Origin: Dicyema japonicum
Taxonomy: Eukaryota > Dicyemida > Rhombozoa > Dicyemidae
Assembly (NCBI GenBank): GCA_011109175.1
Contig: RDEW01000084.1
Location: 24,862-88,861 of the forward strand
Direction of reading: 5' to 3'
DNA length: 64,000 nucleotides
How positions within the stretch are numbered: the first letter of the stretch is position 1; each line of letters begins with the position of its first letter. The notes below the pieces were generated by a model, which saw only the letters and a program-made list of their open reading frames with translations, ran no database searches and was not told the DNA's origin. Below are positions 45,956-58,054 of the stretch, one piece after another. The position numbers and the translations under genes were made by a program.

Positions 45956-46084
45956 TAACCCTCATTAATCCAAACATAAAAATTGGATGCCTTTCGGGTT
46001 GTGAAAAGAATAAATATACTTATTTCATTGTCAAATTTTTTCTATGAAATTTAATGACAATTAAAAATATTTAACGCAAAATCT

Positions 46085-46490
46085 AACAGTTAACAACTGC
46101 TGGCTGCTCTCATAATTAAACGAATTTCCTTGCCAATCGTCAGGGGAATTGCGCTTAATGATCCAGCTCTTTTCTCTCCTATCATTTTTTCATGAGGGAG
46201 ATGATTCTGTTTAGTATGACCTGTTTCCTATGATTCCTGACGTTTCCACCGTGACTTGTTCAAAAATGAACTGTCAACCAAGAAATACGTATTCTTTAAC
46301 TTTAGGGTTTCAACCTTCTCCGAAGCAGAGCCTGGGTTAGTTGCTGTCATAAAAAGGTTGGAGGGAGAGAGGCTATCGACACAGATAGCGTCCCAGGCAA
46401 GGTATTTACTATTTTCCATGGGAAGAGAGTAGTTCCGCCCGGTCTCAGTTGGCTTGACCAAGTCCAAGCGGCTCCAACTGGACATAATTG
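46085..46490 (-). mobile_element. R2-like LINE C-terminal domain
   Basis: The minus strand encodes WSRLDLVKPTETGRNYSLPM, KYLAWDAICVDSLSPSNLF and then the C-terminus (KNTYFLVDSSF, with SCLLLTV near 46100). It matches 30550-31010 in opposite orientation. The RPDG block is frameshifted; WDA is kept. Confidence 0.7.
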
Positions 46491-46619
46491 ATTTTTTAAT
46501 TTATTGATTTTTTATAGAAAGATCGAAAGTATTAATGTAAAGTAAAAATAGATTTAAATTTATTTAATAATTTTTATATGGCTAACATAAATTAAAAAGC
46601 GTGAAATAAATTTCTTCAT

Positions 46620-46920
46620 GATGAGTTCAGTCCTGGAAACCTATAGAAAATCTGAATTGGTTTTGAAAGAAAGCTGTTCCCATACGATTGAAGTCAGTGA
46701 TTGCTCCATCACTGAAGTTGATATTATTGGATGTTTTGGATCTCCTCGAAAATTATGAAAAAAATCCAATGATTCCATCCTTCGAAGAAATAGGAAAAAT
46801 ATTGAATGTGATTAATGAACTGTTTCCAAATTTGTGGAACTTGATCTCTCAGATAATCTTACACTTTCCAACTTCATTTCTTGTTGAAAGAGGATATCAC
46901 AAAGGATAGAAATTTCCTTC
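46620..46920 (+). mobile_element. hAT (ZBED-like) transposase C-terminal fragment
   Basis: Frame 46688-46909 ends LFPNLWNLISQIILHFPTSF then LVERGYHKG. This matches the 'FPTSYLVERGFS' dimerisation segment of hAT transposases related to ZBED5/FAM200. About 75 residues remain. Confidence 0.65.
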
Positions 46921-47074
46921 CCGTAAATGTAAAATATTATCTAGCTTTGTGTGTAAAAAATAAAAAACTAAACCAACTTTTCAATTTTAGGTCAACTTTT
47001 TGCAATTATTTGGTCAACAATTACAATTTTGGGGAAATTTAATTGACTTTTTGTCAATTTTATTTTGTTTTAAG

Positions 47075-47680
47075 GGCAACTTTTCAGCTGATTACAGAGT
47101 CGGTCAAAAATATCCCTGTTGTTCTGAATTACAACCGAGAGAATCACCAAACTTCTGTGGTTGCCCTCAACCTATGGTATTTGGATGATGCGGTCTCCCC
47201 CAGATACTGTTTTCCAGGATTTGTAGGTGGTAATTTTAGCACTGTCTGAAGCTGGACTTTATTTAAATTACATTAAATGCGAAATTAACAATTTTGGACT
47301 TTTAGAAAAGAAGTATTCAAAAGATTTGTCATCTATCGACTGTTTTGGTAGACACATTATTGTAGGAAGAGTGCAAACAAATATCCCAGACACATAGCAC
47401 GCGTTAGGTGTTCTCGTATGGACATCGGGGTCATTCGAAAAGACCAGGTTCTCGAGGACGCTTACAATGTGCTCCTCCCGGTTATCGGATGGTTAGCCAG
47501 AATAGATGCTTTCCACTTAGGTCGCAGCATTTCACTACGTTTTTCCAATTCAGAGATGGGAGATATTTGCGGGTTGTAGGCAGGGGACAGAATCCAAGAG
47601 GAGTTATATATAAGTTATCCAAAATTGAGAAGAGTCGCAATTTGATTATTATCAGTAATAGAGTACTGCTTCAAAAGCTC
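47075..47680 (+). mobile_element. R2-like LINE RT fragment
   Basis: VALNLWYLDDAVSP (47150-47195) keeps both catalytic aspartates. After a frame change the downstream part gives EDAYNVLLPVIGWLARIDAF then HLGRSISLRFSNSEM, the post-palm region of this family. The upstream fingers are missing. Confidence 0.65.
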
Positions 47681-47716
47681 TGAAATCCAATAACTAACGT
47701 CCGTGAAGGATAGGCG

Positions 47717-48034
47717 TTAATGGTAAATAAACGGCATCTGGTGGTCCCTGTGAATCACACTGTCGCCGGTGAAATTAGGTGTCAGTACGATGGAAGAAGG
47801 CTTAGACTTTTTGATAAGTGCAAGATTAACGTGTTTTTTGTGCGAGAAGAGTCTAAGTTCGAGAATTTTCCTTCTGATTTCATTAACATTTAGTTGTAGG
47901 ACCAGGTCACCACGAGGACCAGGTTTGGATTCGATGTCTCTACATATCATAAGTAGAATAATCATCATAAGTAACGAACAACGATGAATGGGAAAATGGT
48001 TCTCCCTTTTAATGTTCGGTTCATGTTGATGCAA
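47717..48034 (-). mobile_element. LINE ORF2 N-terminus with 2A-like motif
   Basis: The minus-strand frame opens with a hydrophobic run (SLLMMIILLMIC), then DIESKPGP at about residues 34-41. The start of the endonuclease domain follows: LVLQLNVNEIRRKILELRLF, LALIKKSKPSSIVLTPNFTG, SVIHRD. DxExNPGP immediately before the endonuclease is the known 2A-type ribosome-skipping signal found at the N-terminus of some non-LTR retrotransposons. Here Lys replaces the Asn. The frame stops at 47717, so only the first fifth of the endonuclease is present. Confidence 0.65.
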
Positions 48035-48477
48035 CTTTGTTTTATGTGAATCACTCTTTCTATATTAAATTTTCAAACATCTTGGGGACATTTTCCCCAG
48101 TCTCCATTGGCCTGTATCTACAAGTCTCGTCTAGCTTCTGTGAATATGCAACTGATGGCTATATCTGCATAATGGTCACTGAATTTATTCTATAAATTCA
48201 CATTGACCTATTTATACTCATTGATCACCACCAATTTAGCATCAACTTAATATTGATTGCATGAGTAATAGGGATGTCAAAATGAGATAACCTAAGCACT
48301 TGGATGGGGGTTAACAAGATAAGAAGGAAGCCAAATGAATATTGGCAATATAGCATAAACGGTATTGTGTCTTTGTTGAGGATTCAATAAGGCCAAAGTT
48401 GTCCTAGAGATTTCACTGTCGGGAATCGAAAGAGATAATAAAAAATTCTATTTTTTTAAATGCCAAGAAATTAAATT

Positions 48478-48828
48478 ATGAGACTATGGAGGACACAAAA
48501 CAGCTCTAATATCCTCACTAGAGACATCCGTGACAAACTCATAGTCCTTCCTCTGTTCATATCCAGCGTCAGACAGCTTCCTTGCGATAAATTGCATTCC
48601 ACGGTCGGGGTCATCGAAGAACTGGCTATGGATGAGCTCACCAGTCTAAAGATATCAAAAATCACACATCACCGGAATCCGATCACTGACAACTTGAATA
48701 AGGTTCATATTTCGGCAAACAGTCACTCGACCATCCATTTTCTGGTTATGGCGCAAATTTTCATTATAAGCTTATTATCGTTATGGAATTTTCCAACTAT
48801 GGATGGAATATTCAAAATTATCGTATAG
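48478..48828 (+). CDS. Uncharacterised open frame
   Basis: A 116-codon frame with SNILTRDIRDKLIVLPLFIS, KLHSTVGVIEELAMDELTSL. GC content is higher than the flanks over the first 60 codons, and a shorter open frame lies on the opposite strand, so coding is uncertain. It abuts the left end of the hAT-like element at 48836, which may cut it. No function is proposed. Confidence 0.25.
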   Translation: MRLWRTQNSSNILTRDIRDKLIVLPLFISSVRQLPCDKLHSTVGVIEELAMDELTSLKISKITHHRNPITDNLNKVHISANSHSTIHFLVMAQIFIISLLSLWNFPTMDGIFKIIV

Positions 48829-48835
48829 AATAGAC

Positions 48836-49888
48836 CAGGGGTTGGCAACCTTTTAAGCCAAAGAGCCATTTTTTGGTTTTTTTAGTTATAGAGTTATGTC
48901 TGGGTCGTAACTTTCCAAATTTGCATCAGTAAGACAAGATTCCAAATTTGCATAAGTAATTTGAATTTTTGATTTGATCAAATTCATACATGTATTTTTA
49001 TTCGATTTAAAATTTTTGTGCATCGCCAATTGGATATTTTCTTGAAAAATCACCATGCTTCGAATTAAAGTCTCTACAGATTTGATTTTTGTTCTGGTTG
49101 AAATGTTTCGTGGCGAAGGGGACATTTTGGAAAGTGATGTGATCTGATGGCGAAAGTCTCACTCCATTTAGGATAAAAAAGACGTTTTCTATCCGTTTTT
49201 TACTTTGAATTCTTTTTAATAAAAGGCAAGTTTAAATATCTTCCATATTTAACTTTGTATAAACTTGTCATTGTCTTTGTAAAATTTTTTAATTGAATTT
49301 TTGTTACTGGAATTCCTTTCACCAGAATTTATTTTAAAAGATAGTATATGACGCTTCTTAAAACGGCTGAGCCATCCATTTGAGCCTTTGAATTTTTACA
49401 AATTTATTCGAGTCGCAATTGTTCTGGCAATGTTTTTAATTAAATATCCGGAGACCTGAATCAAATCCTTGTCTAGTCTCCATTTTTATTCTAAATGATG
49501 GTCCTTTCACGAACTTTATACATCCTAGATATTTCCAATTCGGACATAGAGTTCCTTGCTAGGCTTAATTTTTTGCTTCAAGGCACAAGAAAGCTTTTTT
49601 GCCATGGTTTAAAAATGGCAGGCTATAATTAGAATATTAAATATAATTTTTATTTAATAAAAATGCCCAATAAGCGGGGTATTTTTATTTATTATTTTAT
49701 TGGTCAGAAATTAAATAAACTATAATAAAATTAACTTTATAAAAAGTGCCCCATATATAGAGGGTGCCCCAAGCCGGGGTTTTATTGGGATGGGGTTGTA
49801 CTGTATTTTTATTGGATGTGTAAGTAATCATTTGCGATAATTGAAAGAACCATATAAAAAACTCTAAGAGCCACGGTTTCCGACCCTG
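48836..49888. mobile_element. hAT-like element with TIRs and 8-bp target duplication
   Basis: The left end CAGGGGTTGGCAACC and the right end (inverted) CAGGGTCGGAAACC are imperfect terminal inverted repeats of the widespread hAT type, each with AGAGCC about 15 bp further in. Flanks are GAATAGAC (48828-48835) and GATTAGAC (49889-49896), an 8-bp duplication with one mismatch, as hAT transposases make. No transposase is readable, so it is non-autonomous or decayed. A pogo-like terminus (TACAGTACAACCCC on the minus strand at about 49806) is nested inside. Confidence 0.8.
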
Positions 49889-49894
49889 GATTAG

Positions 49895-51400
49895 ACGATT
49901 CGATTATACTTGAAAGTCATAGTCAAAGTGTATTCTCTAAGATGATTTTGATTAAAAAAATCTATTTTCCTCTCCTATCCAACAGGTTTTCATATAAATC
50001 TCGTTCGAGTTTCTAAAGTTTCAAATTTCAACTATAACAGAATTTCTGTCAGCAAAAGTCACTTAAGCTTACAAACATATTATATAAACTGAATAGTCCC
50101 AGGAAAGCTAAGTAATCTCAATTTATTAGATATAATGATCATTTTTATAGAAAATAATTCAATCTTAGAGATAGCACATATCCTCAACACACAAAACGTA
50201 AACTATAACCAATAGCACATCCTCAAAGGCGGATTTACTGTGTAACTAAATTTAATTTATTACACAGGAACCTCAAGAAGAGGATAAGATTAGAATCTGA
50301 TTGAGTGATCTCAGTGTCTATAGCAAGCTTCTTCCTGCGGTTGGTCTCAGAATACTGGATTAATCCCTAAAGAGGAATCCTTCCTTTTATATATTGGACA
50401 GTCTTCCAGATATAATCGAATGTTAGTCTACAATTCCAAGACTGACCGATCTATAGGAGCGACCAGTATTTGCTGCGTCCTACTTAATAGCCGCTGGTCT
50501 TCTACATGTTAGTGAGGCCTGGTTTAAAACTTCATATTTTTTTCTTAAAATCACAAAAACAAAGGTTACATTTAAGTGTGTATTCTAAATTTAATAAAAA
50601 AACGAAAAATTTTTAAAAATGGTCAATCATAAATTATACTCGGAATCATAATCCCTGTCTGGTTTAGACTTGTCTTTTGAATTATTAGATTCTTAGATCA
50701 TCTTGTTGCTATCACAGGGCTCATTCACTATGCAGGAGTCTCCGGGCTTATCTGGTTTTGTCTCCACATCTGGTGAGATGTCATCAGCGATGTCAATAAG
50801 TCGTTTCATTGCCACCTTATAGTATCCCCCATAATCATTCCACTTTATGATCAAATCTTTATGTTCGAGAATGCGAAACATTTCTGAAACATCTATCCCT
50901 CCATTCACTTTCCCTCACATCACAGGATAATTTCTTTGTTCTAGATGGAATTGTGTCTTTGAAGTCGACCATTAGGAAAGGCGTTACTAAGACAGATCAC
51001 TCAGAGATATTCCACTTTCACTTATAGTCCTGATGGCCTAGGACAAGTAAGAAGATCTCGAATATCTCTTCCATCCTGTACTCGTAAGCAGTGATTTAGA
51101 AAAGGTTATCTCAGGAGGTCTGTGGTCAAGTATTCAGTTGTCTTTACGGACCACATGGTGTTGCCCAACAAGATTCATCAACTTTAAAGCAAAAAGTGAC
51201 CAAAATATAATAATAATATAAAAAAGTAGAGAGTACGTTTCTGTTGCAATCTAAATAGGAGTAACACGAGCGAGTTGTAAGAAAGGTCCATTGTTCTACA
51301 CGTTTTTATCGCTCATTATGATGTGACCATACATTTCGTATTCAATCAAACTCAAGAGACGTTGTATATAAATTAAATAACCACTAATATTCACGAATCC
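49895..51400. other. No gene assigned
   Basis: A 71-codon acidic minus-strand frame at 50693-50908 has no recognisable motif. Bases 50450-50505 (GAGCGACCAGTATTTGCTGC) recur at 53170-53215, a small dispersed repeat. Confidence 0.4.
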
Positions 51401-51416
51401 GATAAAACTTTCGGAA

Positions 51417-51960
51417 GTGGTTACTGATTTCCTATTAACCCCTAATTTCCTATTTAAAAATTTTTACGATCTGCTTGTGTCATCTAACCAACACCGCCGT
51501 GCCACTACGACTGGGATTAAAAGTCTGTGTTCCATGTCAGTGCCGACGGGGAGACCAGATCGACTGATTTGGCCCACACCCTCTATCCTGCAGGAAGAGT
51601 GCAGGCAGATTTCTCAGACACATGACCTTAAACGAAATCGCTAGACGAGCTCTGGACGCCACCGACACGTTTGCCCCTTGCAACCTACTCCAGAGTGCCT
51701 CTAGAGCTGTTCTGCTATTGAGAAGACCGAGAGGTTGTAACAGTCCTACCAAATGATTTTTTGTTCATCCACTCTCCGTTAGACGTCTGGTTCCTTGCGC
51801 CTGCAACGCTGGAATTCTTGAGTCGTCTAGGGAATCCGATTTCTACACGATCAGGAGACCCCCGTTGGCGCTGCTAGTTATTTGAGCGAATCTCGCTCGC
51901 CATCCTGACTAGCCACGCAGTCAGGGCGGCAGATATTGACCATTTGCTCACTTTTTCAAA
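51417..51960 (+). mobile_element. R2-like LINE C-terminus
   Basis: Frames across 51540-51930 give ARTLLPAGRVQ-like worn sequence, then VLPNDFLFIHSPLDVWFLAP and ATLEFLSRLGNPISTRSGDP, RWRCYLFERISLAI. The 'FL..LG..I....G......LF.RISLAIQ' pattern is the end of WYLDD-type LINE proteins. A copy of its 3' end in opposite orientation is at about 52965-53010 (GTGAGCATATGGTCATATAG). Confidence 0.6.
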
Positions 51961-52019
51961 ACAAATTGTTTTATTGTTTCCATAGGAATTTTTTTATCGT
52001 TTATTAATAATTGTAAAAA

Positions 52020-53300
52020 TTATGTTAATTTCACTTTTAAATCAAATAGATATTTTTAATCTAAAAAATTATTTATATATTTCTTTAAATTTTAAAATTA
52101 ATTTTTCTTAAGTTGTTGTGTTCGTAAAATTCCGAACAATTACTTGAGTATAAAATATTGCTTTTTATTTTAAAGATTGGCTATTATTTTGGACTTTGTA
52201 TGCATAAAAGCTGGATTCATGTCTTCCTTGCTAATACCTTTATTTTCATGACAAGCTATCAGAAGACATAAAGGACTTCTGAAGTTGAGTGTACAGAAGA
52301 TCATTGTAAACAAGTCCCTTCCCCTCCCACAGCATGTATCTTCAGGTTGTACCACGAGATCATTGCTTCCATTACTGAGTATGGGTTGGAGGATTCCTTT
52401 TCTTGTTGGATGATACAGTAACCAATTTCTTTATTTTTAGAGTAAGTTGACATTACTTTTGACTTCTACGGACTCTCGAAAGTTACTACCTTTATTATGT
52501 GGAGGTTGTGTAGAGAATTTTAAGTAACAATAAAGTTGAGTATCAAAACCTCAATCATCATATATTGCAGATATCGGTATGAAGAGTTATCGGGGGATAT
52601 AACCATCATGGAGGTGGTTGTCGATAAAATTGTAGAGGAAACATGATCTCTTCTTGAAATGAATGGAAGTAATATACGTTAAGGATGAAATTTATAAAAT
52701 AAAAAACATAACAAATTCATGACGAAAATAATTGAGTTTCTTTTAAATCTTCGACTAAAATTAAGATGAGTCTTAGATTATTATGTCCCATTCACTATCT
52801 TTTGGTGAGATGGTTACGTGCCTCGTTTCTCGGTTGGACAACTGTTTAGAAAAATGTCTAGAAAGCACAAGACACAAGAGGCTCAGCACCTCACTTTCTG
52901 AAGATGAAACTGACACGCTTTTGTAATCAAACAAATTAAAATTTATTATAATAATATGATTATAAAATTATTTAAGAAAAAAAGTGAGCATATGGTCATA
53001 TAGCGGCCTGACTCTTAAACTTATCTAGTCCACCATTTTCTCATACATCCATCTAACCAATTTTCGACGTGGTTCACCTTCAACTAAAAAACCACAATTA
53101 TTCCCATGTCAACCTTTGGAAAGTCGGACTAAATGATGACGACTATTGATTGAGCGGGCGCATAGCTTTGAGCGACCGGTATTTGCTGCGACCTATTTAA
53201 TGGCTACTGAACTCCCCTGGCCTCCATTGACATTTTTAAGATCTTCGACGGGATTTCCTGGCACGTTGTCTCCAATAATATAACCGCATCAAGTATTCCT
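52020..53300. other. No gene assigned
   Basis: Worn sequence. The 53160-53215 segment repeats 50450-50505. Frames near 52330-52620 were examined for micro-introns without a convincing result. Confidence 0.35.
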
Positions 53301-53339
53301 CCATACATACAGAGATGACTGAAATCATTTCTCTGGCAG

Positions 53340-54175
53340 GCTGGGACGTACCTTGATTAAGTCAAATAAATTTTATAAACGTTACTTCCCAAACGGAGTT
53401 CCCACAAGGCTTTGTCCTCTCTCTGAATTTGTTCAACCTCTACCTGAGTTGCATACCCGACCTGGAAAATACGGTGGTCTTGTCTTATGCGAACAACTTG
53501 ATCCTCGTGGCCTGGGATAAAAACATTACTTTACCTGTGATTGCCTCCAAACACACTTGGATTCTCTAGAGTCCTGGTTTAAACCAACCATCTCTCCGCA
53601 TCCCCTCCAAGTCCAGCGTCACAGTTTTCACTTCCGTGACATAAAACCGAACCAAAAATCTTCGGAGATGTCCTTCTGGAGTAATCTACGACCAATGCCT
53701 TGCATTCTCCTTCCACTTTCACCACGTGGTTGCAAAGGCTAACAAGAAAAGAAACACCCTCCAAGCGGTAGCCGAATCCATCTTTAGACATGACAATTCC
53801 TAACCACCTCCTGATTAAACCAAGTCAAAGTCAATGCATGACCACATCTCTACCAAAGCCATCCAAAGACTGATTTGAACGACCTGCTGGATGGTCCTCC
53901 CAACATTGGTGGATGATTCAGAGATTTCCCTCGATAGAGAAACAATGAGGACCCTTGCAAAACTACATTCTGGGCACTTACTCCTTAGGCTCTTGGCCTC
54001 AACCACAGGACCAATTATCATTAATTCTACAGGAAGATCTCTCCTGCCCGGGACCTCCTGTGAACACCAAAAACTTGTGGAACCGTCCAGCACAGCTGCT
54101 AGATGGCTGAAAGCGATCGGACTCATACAAGATAGTGAGGTTGGGGCTAATAAGGAACTAACTTATAACTAGGGC
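53340..54175 (+). mobile_element. Jockey-like LINE, RT to C-terminus, dead active site
   Basis: Shifting frames: NGVPQGFVL (with an indel), LNLFNLYLSCIPDLENTVVL, SYANNLILVAWDKNIT where YADD is YANN, then CLQTHLDSLESW and HHVVAKANKKRNTLQAVA. The last open frame, 53891-54172, has RETMRTLAKLHSGHLLLRLL and AARWLKAIGL, the usual C-terminal 'L..LRSGH...L' block. Both aspartates of the active site are lost. Confidence 0.75.
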
Positions 54176-54432
54176 AACCGGAAGGTTGCTCTTACAAATG
54201 TAAAAAAATGACCTTAAAAGTCAACTAAATTGCTTAAAACACAACATTAAATAATATTTAACATTTTCAGGTCGGAAATTTCTATCTTTCGTTAAAATTT
54301 TATGAAAAATTAATAATGATCTCTCTACTTCACACGATGTTGCTAGGCAATCCAGTAATAATGAGTGATCAAATGGAAAAATTGGTAATTTAGATGTCTC
54401 CATTATTTCTAAAATTTCGTTTCTTAACATCC
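54167..54432 (-). mobile_element. hAT transposase C-terminus and 3' terminus
   Basis: Frame 54221-54430 reads SLLLDCLATSCEVERSLLIF then HKILTKDRNFRPENVKYYLM, the hAT dimerisation region (CEVERSFS...L...R....VE...). The terminus at 54167-54177 is CTAGGGCAAC, the inverse of GTTGCCCTAG at 58045-58054, so both are ends of one hAT family. GTCAA-rich subterminal sequence lies between. Confidence 0.75.
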
Positions 54433-54439
54433 GTTTGCT

Positions 54440-55320
54440 TATGTAGTCTCCAATTTTACAGGAATCTTCTTTAAAATCTGTATTTTTTTAAAAATGATAT
54501 GCTTTTGAAATAGTAAATTTATTTGATTCAATTTCCTTTAAAATATCTGTTAATAAATGATATTCTCGCTTATGTCTTTTAAATTTGAAGTAATTGATTC
54601 ATCACGGATTCCTTTTGTATTAATAAAGATTCCCTTCCATACCATTGCGAATATTGATGATTTCTGTTAAATTTTTTGAGTAATAGTTAGCGCCATTTAA
54701 CCAACCAACGCCACTTCCAATCTCTCGAACACCTCTGGTAACAGGCCTAGCCAATTGGGGGAAACGGTCTTTGAACCAAACATTACAATAGAGGATTTCA
54801 AATTAGTCGTAAAAGTATTTATTTTAGCTGAAAACCTAAACAAGCAATATTACGAAGATGTCGAAGAGTAACATTCAATCAGGATTTTTGCGAGTATTTT
54901 CTGTGCGATTCACCATTGGGATCAGCTTAGTCCATATTTATGCACTCTAGGTCACCTCCCAAAAGTACAAGATTTACCTGAAAATCTAAGAAACAGAATG
55001 CCATTGCAAACATCAAGAGATTTTGCTGAGTGTTTTGGGAAAGTTTAAAAGAGTAAGGGCAGCCTCACTGCTGAGTCTGTGTGGTCAATGACGAGTGAAA
55101 GGACGTTTGTTAAGAAATTATATGAAGATGAAGTCTCTGATTCTTCCTCATCTATCCACAAATTGACTACATCAATTTTGCTTTTAATTTTTTGTACATA
55201 AATTATTTATTTAACAAACTACCCCCAATTAAATACTTGAATGCTTCCAGAATCCATGATACGCATAAACAGTGGAATGTGGCTGTCGTGACTTGAAGAA
55301 TCTGACATTCTGCCGATACA
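54440..55320. other. No gene assigned
   Basis: A possible weak frame at 54800-55200 (LSPYLCTLGHLPKVQDLPEN, VWSMTSERTFVKKLYEDEVS) was seen but matches nothing I know. Confidence 0.35.
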
Positions 55321-55324
55321 TGCT

Positions 55325-55445
55325 TGTGTGGGGTTAAGGAAGGATCTTAAGACGTGTTGAGGTCTCTGCTAGAGCGTGCTGGGATCACGTGAATAGTTAG
55401 TTCTGTCTAATCGTAGTCCTTGGTATTATTAAATTTTCCAAATTA
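55325..55445 (+). repeat. Dispersed repeat C, copy 2
   Basis: Same ordered segments as 12555-12680 (TGTTGAGGTCTCTGCTAGAG, GCTGGGATCACG, TAGTTAGTT, CTTGGTATTATT). Confidence 0.6.
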
Positions 55446-55734
55446 ATAAAATTTCAAGAAAAATTCAAGAAATGTTAATGAGCCCAGTTAATACTATAAT
55501 TGAGACAGTTGACTTATATTTCGTTTTGGTTCGTTTCTATTCATGATTATAATCAGGGTCACTTATTTGAGTTTCATGACAACCAGATAATACGGAATAG
55601 CTCCTCCAAGATTGAATCCAAATATGACATCACATATGACTTTCAACAAACACGTTAGCAACGTCATCCCCTCTTCCAAATTGTACATATTTTTTTAAAT
55701 GACAATTATTTAACAAAAAACAAATGTTAGTTGA

Positions 55735-55990
55735 AGAAGCCGGCTGCGTGGATCGAGAACGAGTTTCTCTCTGTGTATGGCCATTCCAATCTTTTGTCTC
55801 AGCCATAACCCTTCTCGTTGATCCCTTTTCTTTCGGGCAAGCATTCCTCCGAGTTCGTGCAAGAACTCAGCTTCATTGGACCAACGGCTCCCGATAACTT
55901 GGCCGCAACAGGAGTAAATCGGTAACGGTCCCTCGAGGCATGAAATATTTCTTGATTTTTAGGTTTTTTTCTAAAAATAAAATTTGTTAT
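55735..55990 (-). mobile_element. R2-like LINE C-terminus and 3' end
   Basis: Minus-strand frame: DRYRFTPVAAKLSGAVGP, then NSEECLPERKGINEKGYG. It matches 24300-24530 and 7340-7565, including the 3' end CCACGCAGCCGGCTTCTTCA. Confidence 0.7.
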
Positions 55991-55999
55991 GTTGTCCAA

Positions 56000-56260
56000 T
56001 TAAGTCACGTCCGACCCTTGGAGATCTCATGAACAAGTTTCCCTCCACTTCCCCGATCCGTTGCAATTTGGAGTAGCCTTGATATAGGCATCCCCGTGAC
56101 GTCTCCCACCTTGAATAGCCACCGAGTCCTCGGTCGGCCAGGTCTTCTCTTCCCAGTAATATTGCTCAGCATAATGGTTCTTTCCAGTGAATCAGAGCGG
56201 ACAATATGCCCAAAGAACGCCAATCTGTGTTTTACGATTCTTCCTTCTAGCGAATGTCCG
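56000..56260 (-). mobile_element. RTE/BovB-type LINE tail, intact frame
   Basis: The 72-codon frame reads MAFFGHIVRSDSLERTIMLS, NITGKRRPGRPRTRWLFKVG, DVTGMPISRLLQIATDRGSG, the very common 'FFGHI.R...LE..I..G...GKR.RGRPR..W' LINE tail. It is clearly a different subfamily from the other tails here. Confidence 0.75.
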
Positions 56261-56372
56261 TCTCACCCGTTGAGTAATCGATGTTTGTTATTTTGGAAGT
56301 CCAAGGGATTCTTAGTAACCTCAAAAAATAATGTTTAATTTAAAAAAAATGTCAAAAAAAGGTTTCTATAAA

Positions 56373-58054
56373 AAAGTTTTTTAGCTCAATTCAACTTTTT
56401 AGATTTTTAGGTCAGTTTTTAATGGTCAATTTGTAAATAAAATTTAAATAATATAATTTTATCATAATTTTAAAGAATCAAAATAAATTTAAAATAATCG
56501 CGTCATTTCTGTCTTATTGTACAAATCTTTAACTAAATTACAGTACATATGTCTAAAATAAACCTTCCGATTTTAAAAAAGCTAAAAATATTGTGAAAGT
56601 GAAAGAGTTTTCAATTACACCGAATGGAATGCTTTTTTGTAAATTATGTGAGTTACCCGTAACTTGCAAGAAACAATTTTTTGTCAACAAACACAGGGAA
56701 ACACAGAAGCACTCTTCACGAATAAATATATTCACAAACAAAAATCAATTGAATATTGTTCCAAATGATTTCTTCAGAAATTTGCAACAGACGTAACGGA
56801 GCATTTGTATCCGCAAACATTCCACTCTATAAATTGAGGAATCGAGCAATTATCAACTTATTCGAATATTGGGCATCCACTTCTTCAGTTTGCTTATTCA
56901 TATAGTAGAAATTTTAGCTCAACGAAAGATATCCAAAATAATTAATTTAATTTCAAATAAGAAAGTTTGTTTGAATAATTTAATTGTTAAGGTTTTATGA
57001 TTGTGGACGAAACTGATGTTGGGAGAAACAAATTTGATAAATGTCTACTTGGAACGTTGGCAAATCTGCAAAGCTAATAGATTGTGTAAAAATTGATTCC
57101 TCCGAATTCGTCTATCATCAGTCAAATTATTGATGACACTATTCGGAAAATTAATGTTGAAAGAAACAATTTTTCTCTCCTTATAACCGATGCTGCTCCA
57201 CATATGGTTTCTGCAGGAAATACTCTCAAGTTATTATATTCTACACCATATTACATGTTTTACTCATTTAGTGCATAATTGTGCACTTAAATCAAAGTAT
57301 ATTATCCCAAAGTCGACAAATTGATTGCTTGTATTAAAGCATTGTAAAGAACAATTATCGAAGACAATTGTTTAAAGAAATTGGGTACCCACCATAACCA
57401 ATAGTTACGAGATGGGGAGCTGGCTTAAGGCTGTTTTTTACTATGCTACAAACCTGCCAAATGTTATTCAAATATGCACTTCCATAGAAGGAGATTCTTT
57501 GTTTATTAAAGAGCGAAAGAATGTTTATTTAATGGACAACTTCATGAAGATCTAACGACGATAATATCACAATATTCACATTTATTTACATTTGCTTGAT
57601 GATTTAGAATCTACAATTTCACTATAAAGCATACAATTATTTGAAAAAATTGGATTTTAAAAAGAAGACGTATGTGGAATAAAAAATTATATTAACAAAA
57701 GGATGAATTTTAATATCACAAAAATAATGAATTTCGATGATCATTCCATTTCACTTTATTCTTTGTTGATTGAATGTCAGGCTACATCGTGCGCAGTGGA
57801 ACGATCATTTTCGATTATTAACTAAATCTTATCCAAGGATAGGAATTTTAAATCGATAATGTAAAATATACTTAATTGTGAATAACTCGATAAACGATGA
57901 ATAAAATTAGTTTACATTTTCATAAGCGTAGTTTATACATGAAATAAAATTGTAAGTCAATTTTTCGGTCAATTTTTAAAATTTTAAGATCAATTAAATT
58001 GACTTTTAAAGGCAATTTTAATTTTTTTAAGTCAATAAAAATGTTGCCCTAGTG
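56373..58054 (+). mobile_element. hAT transposon with BED zinc finger, decayed
   Basis: Frame 56593-56796 has FCKLCELPVTCKKQFFVNKH then RETQKH, a BED-type C-x2-C...H-x5-H finger. Further frames: MIVDETDVGRNKF (about 57000), ERNNFSLLITDAAPHMVSAG (57140-57200), and CQATSCAVERSFSIIN then LSKDRNFK (57775-57855), the hAT dimerisation region. The right end is GTTGCCCTAG (58045-58054). Numerous stops. The left terminus is not clear; GGTCA-rich sequence starts at about 56373. Confidence 0.75.

Noticed and set aside
50693-50908. 71-codon acidic frame as a gene
   Set aside because: No family motif, no supporting exon joins, composition alone is not evidence.
54169-58054. One composite hAT transposon spanning both CTAGGGCAAC ends
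   Set aside because: The two transposase C-termini face outward from different copies and the flanking 8-mers do not match, so these are two separate elements of a related family.
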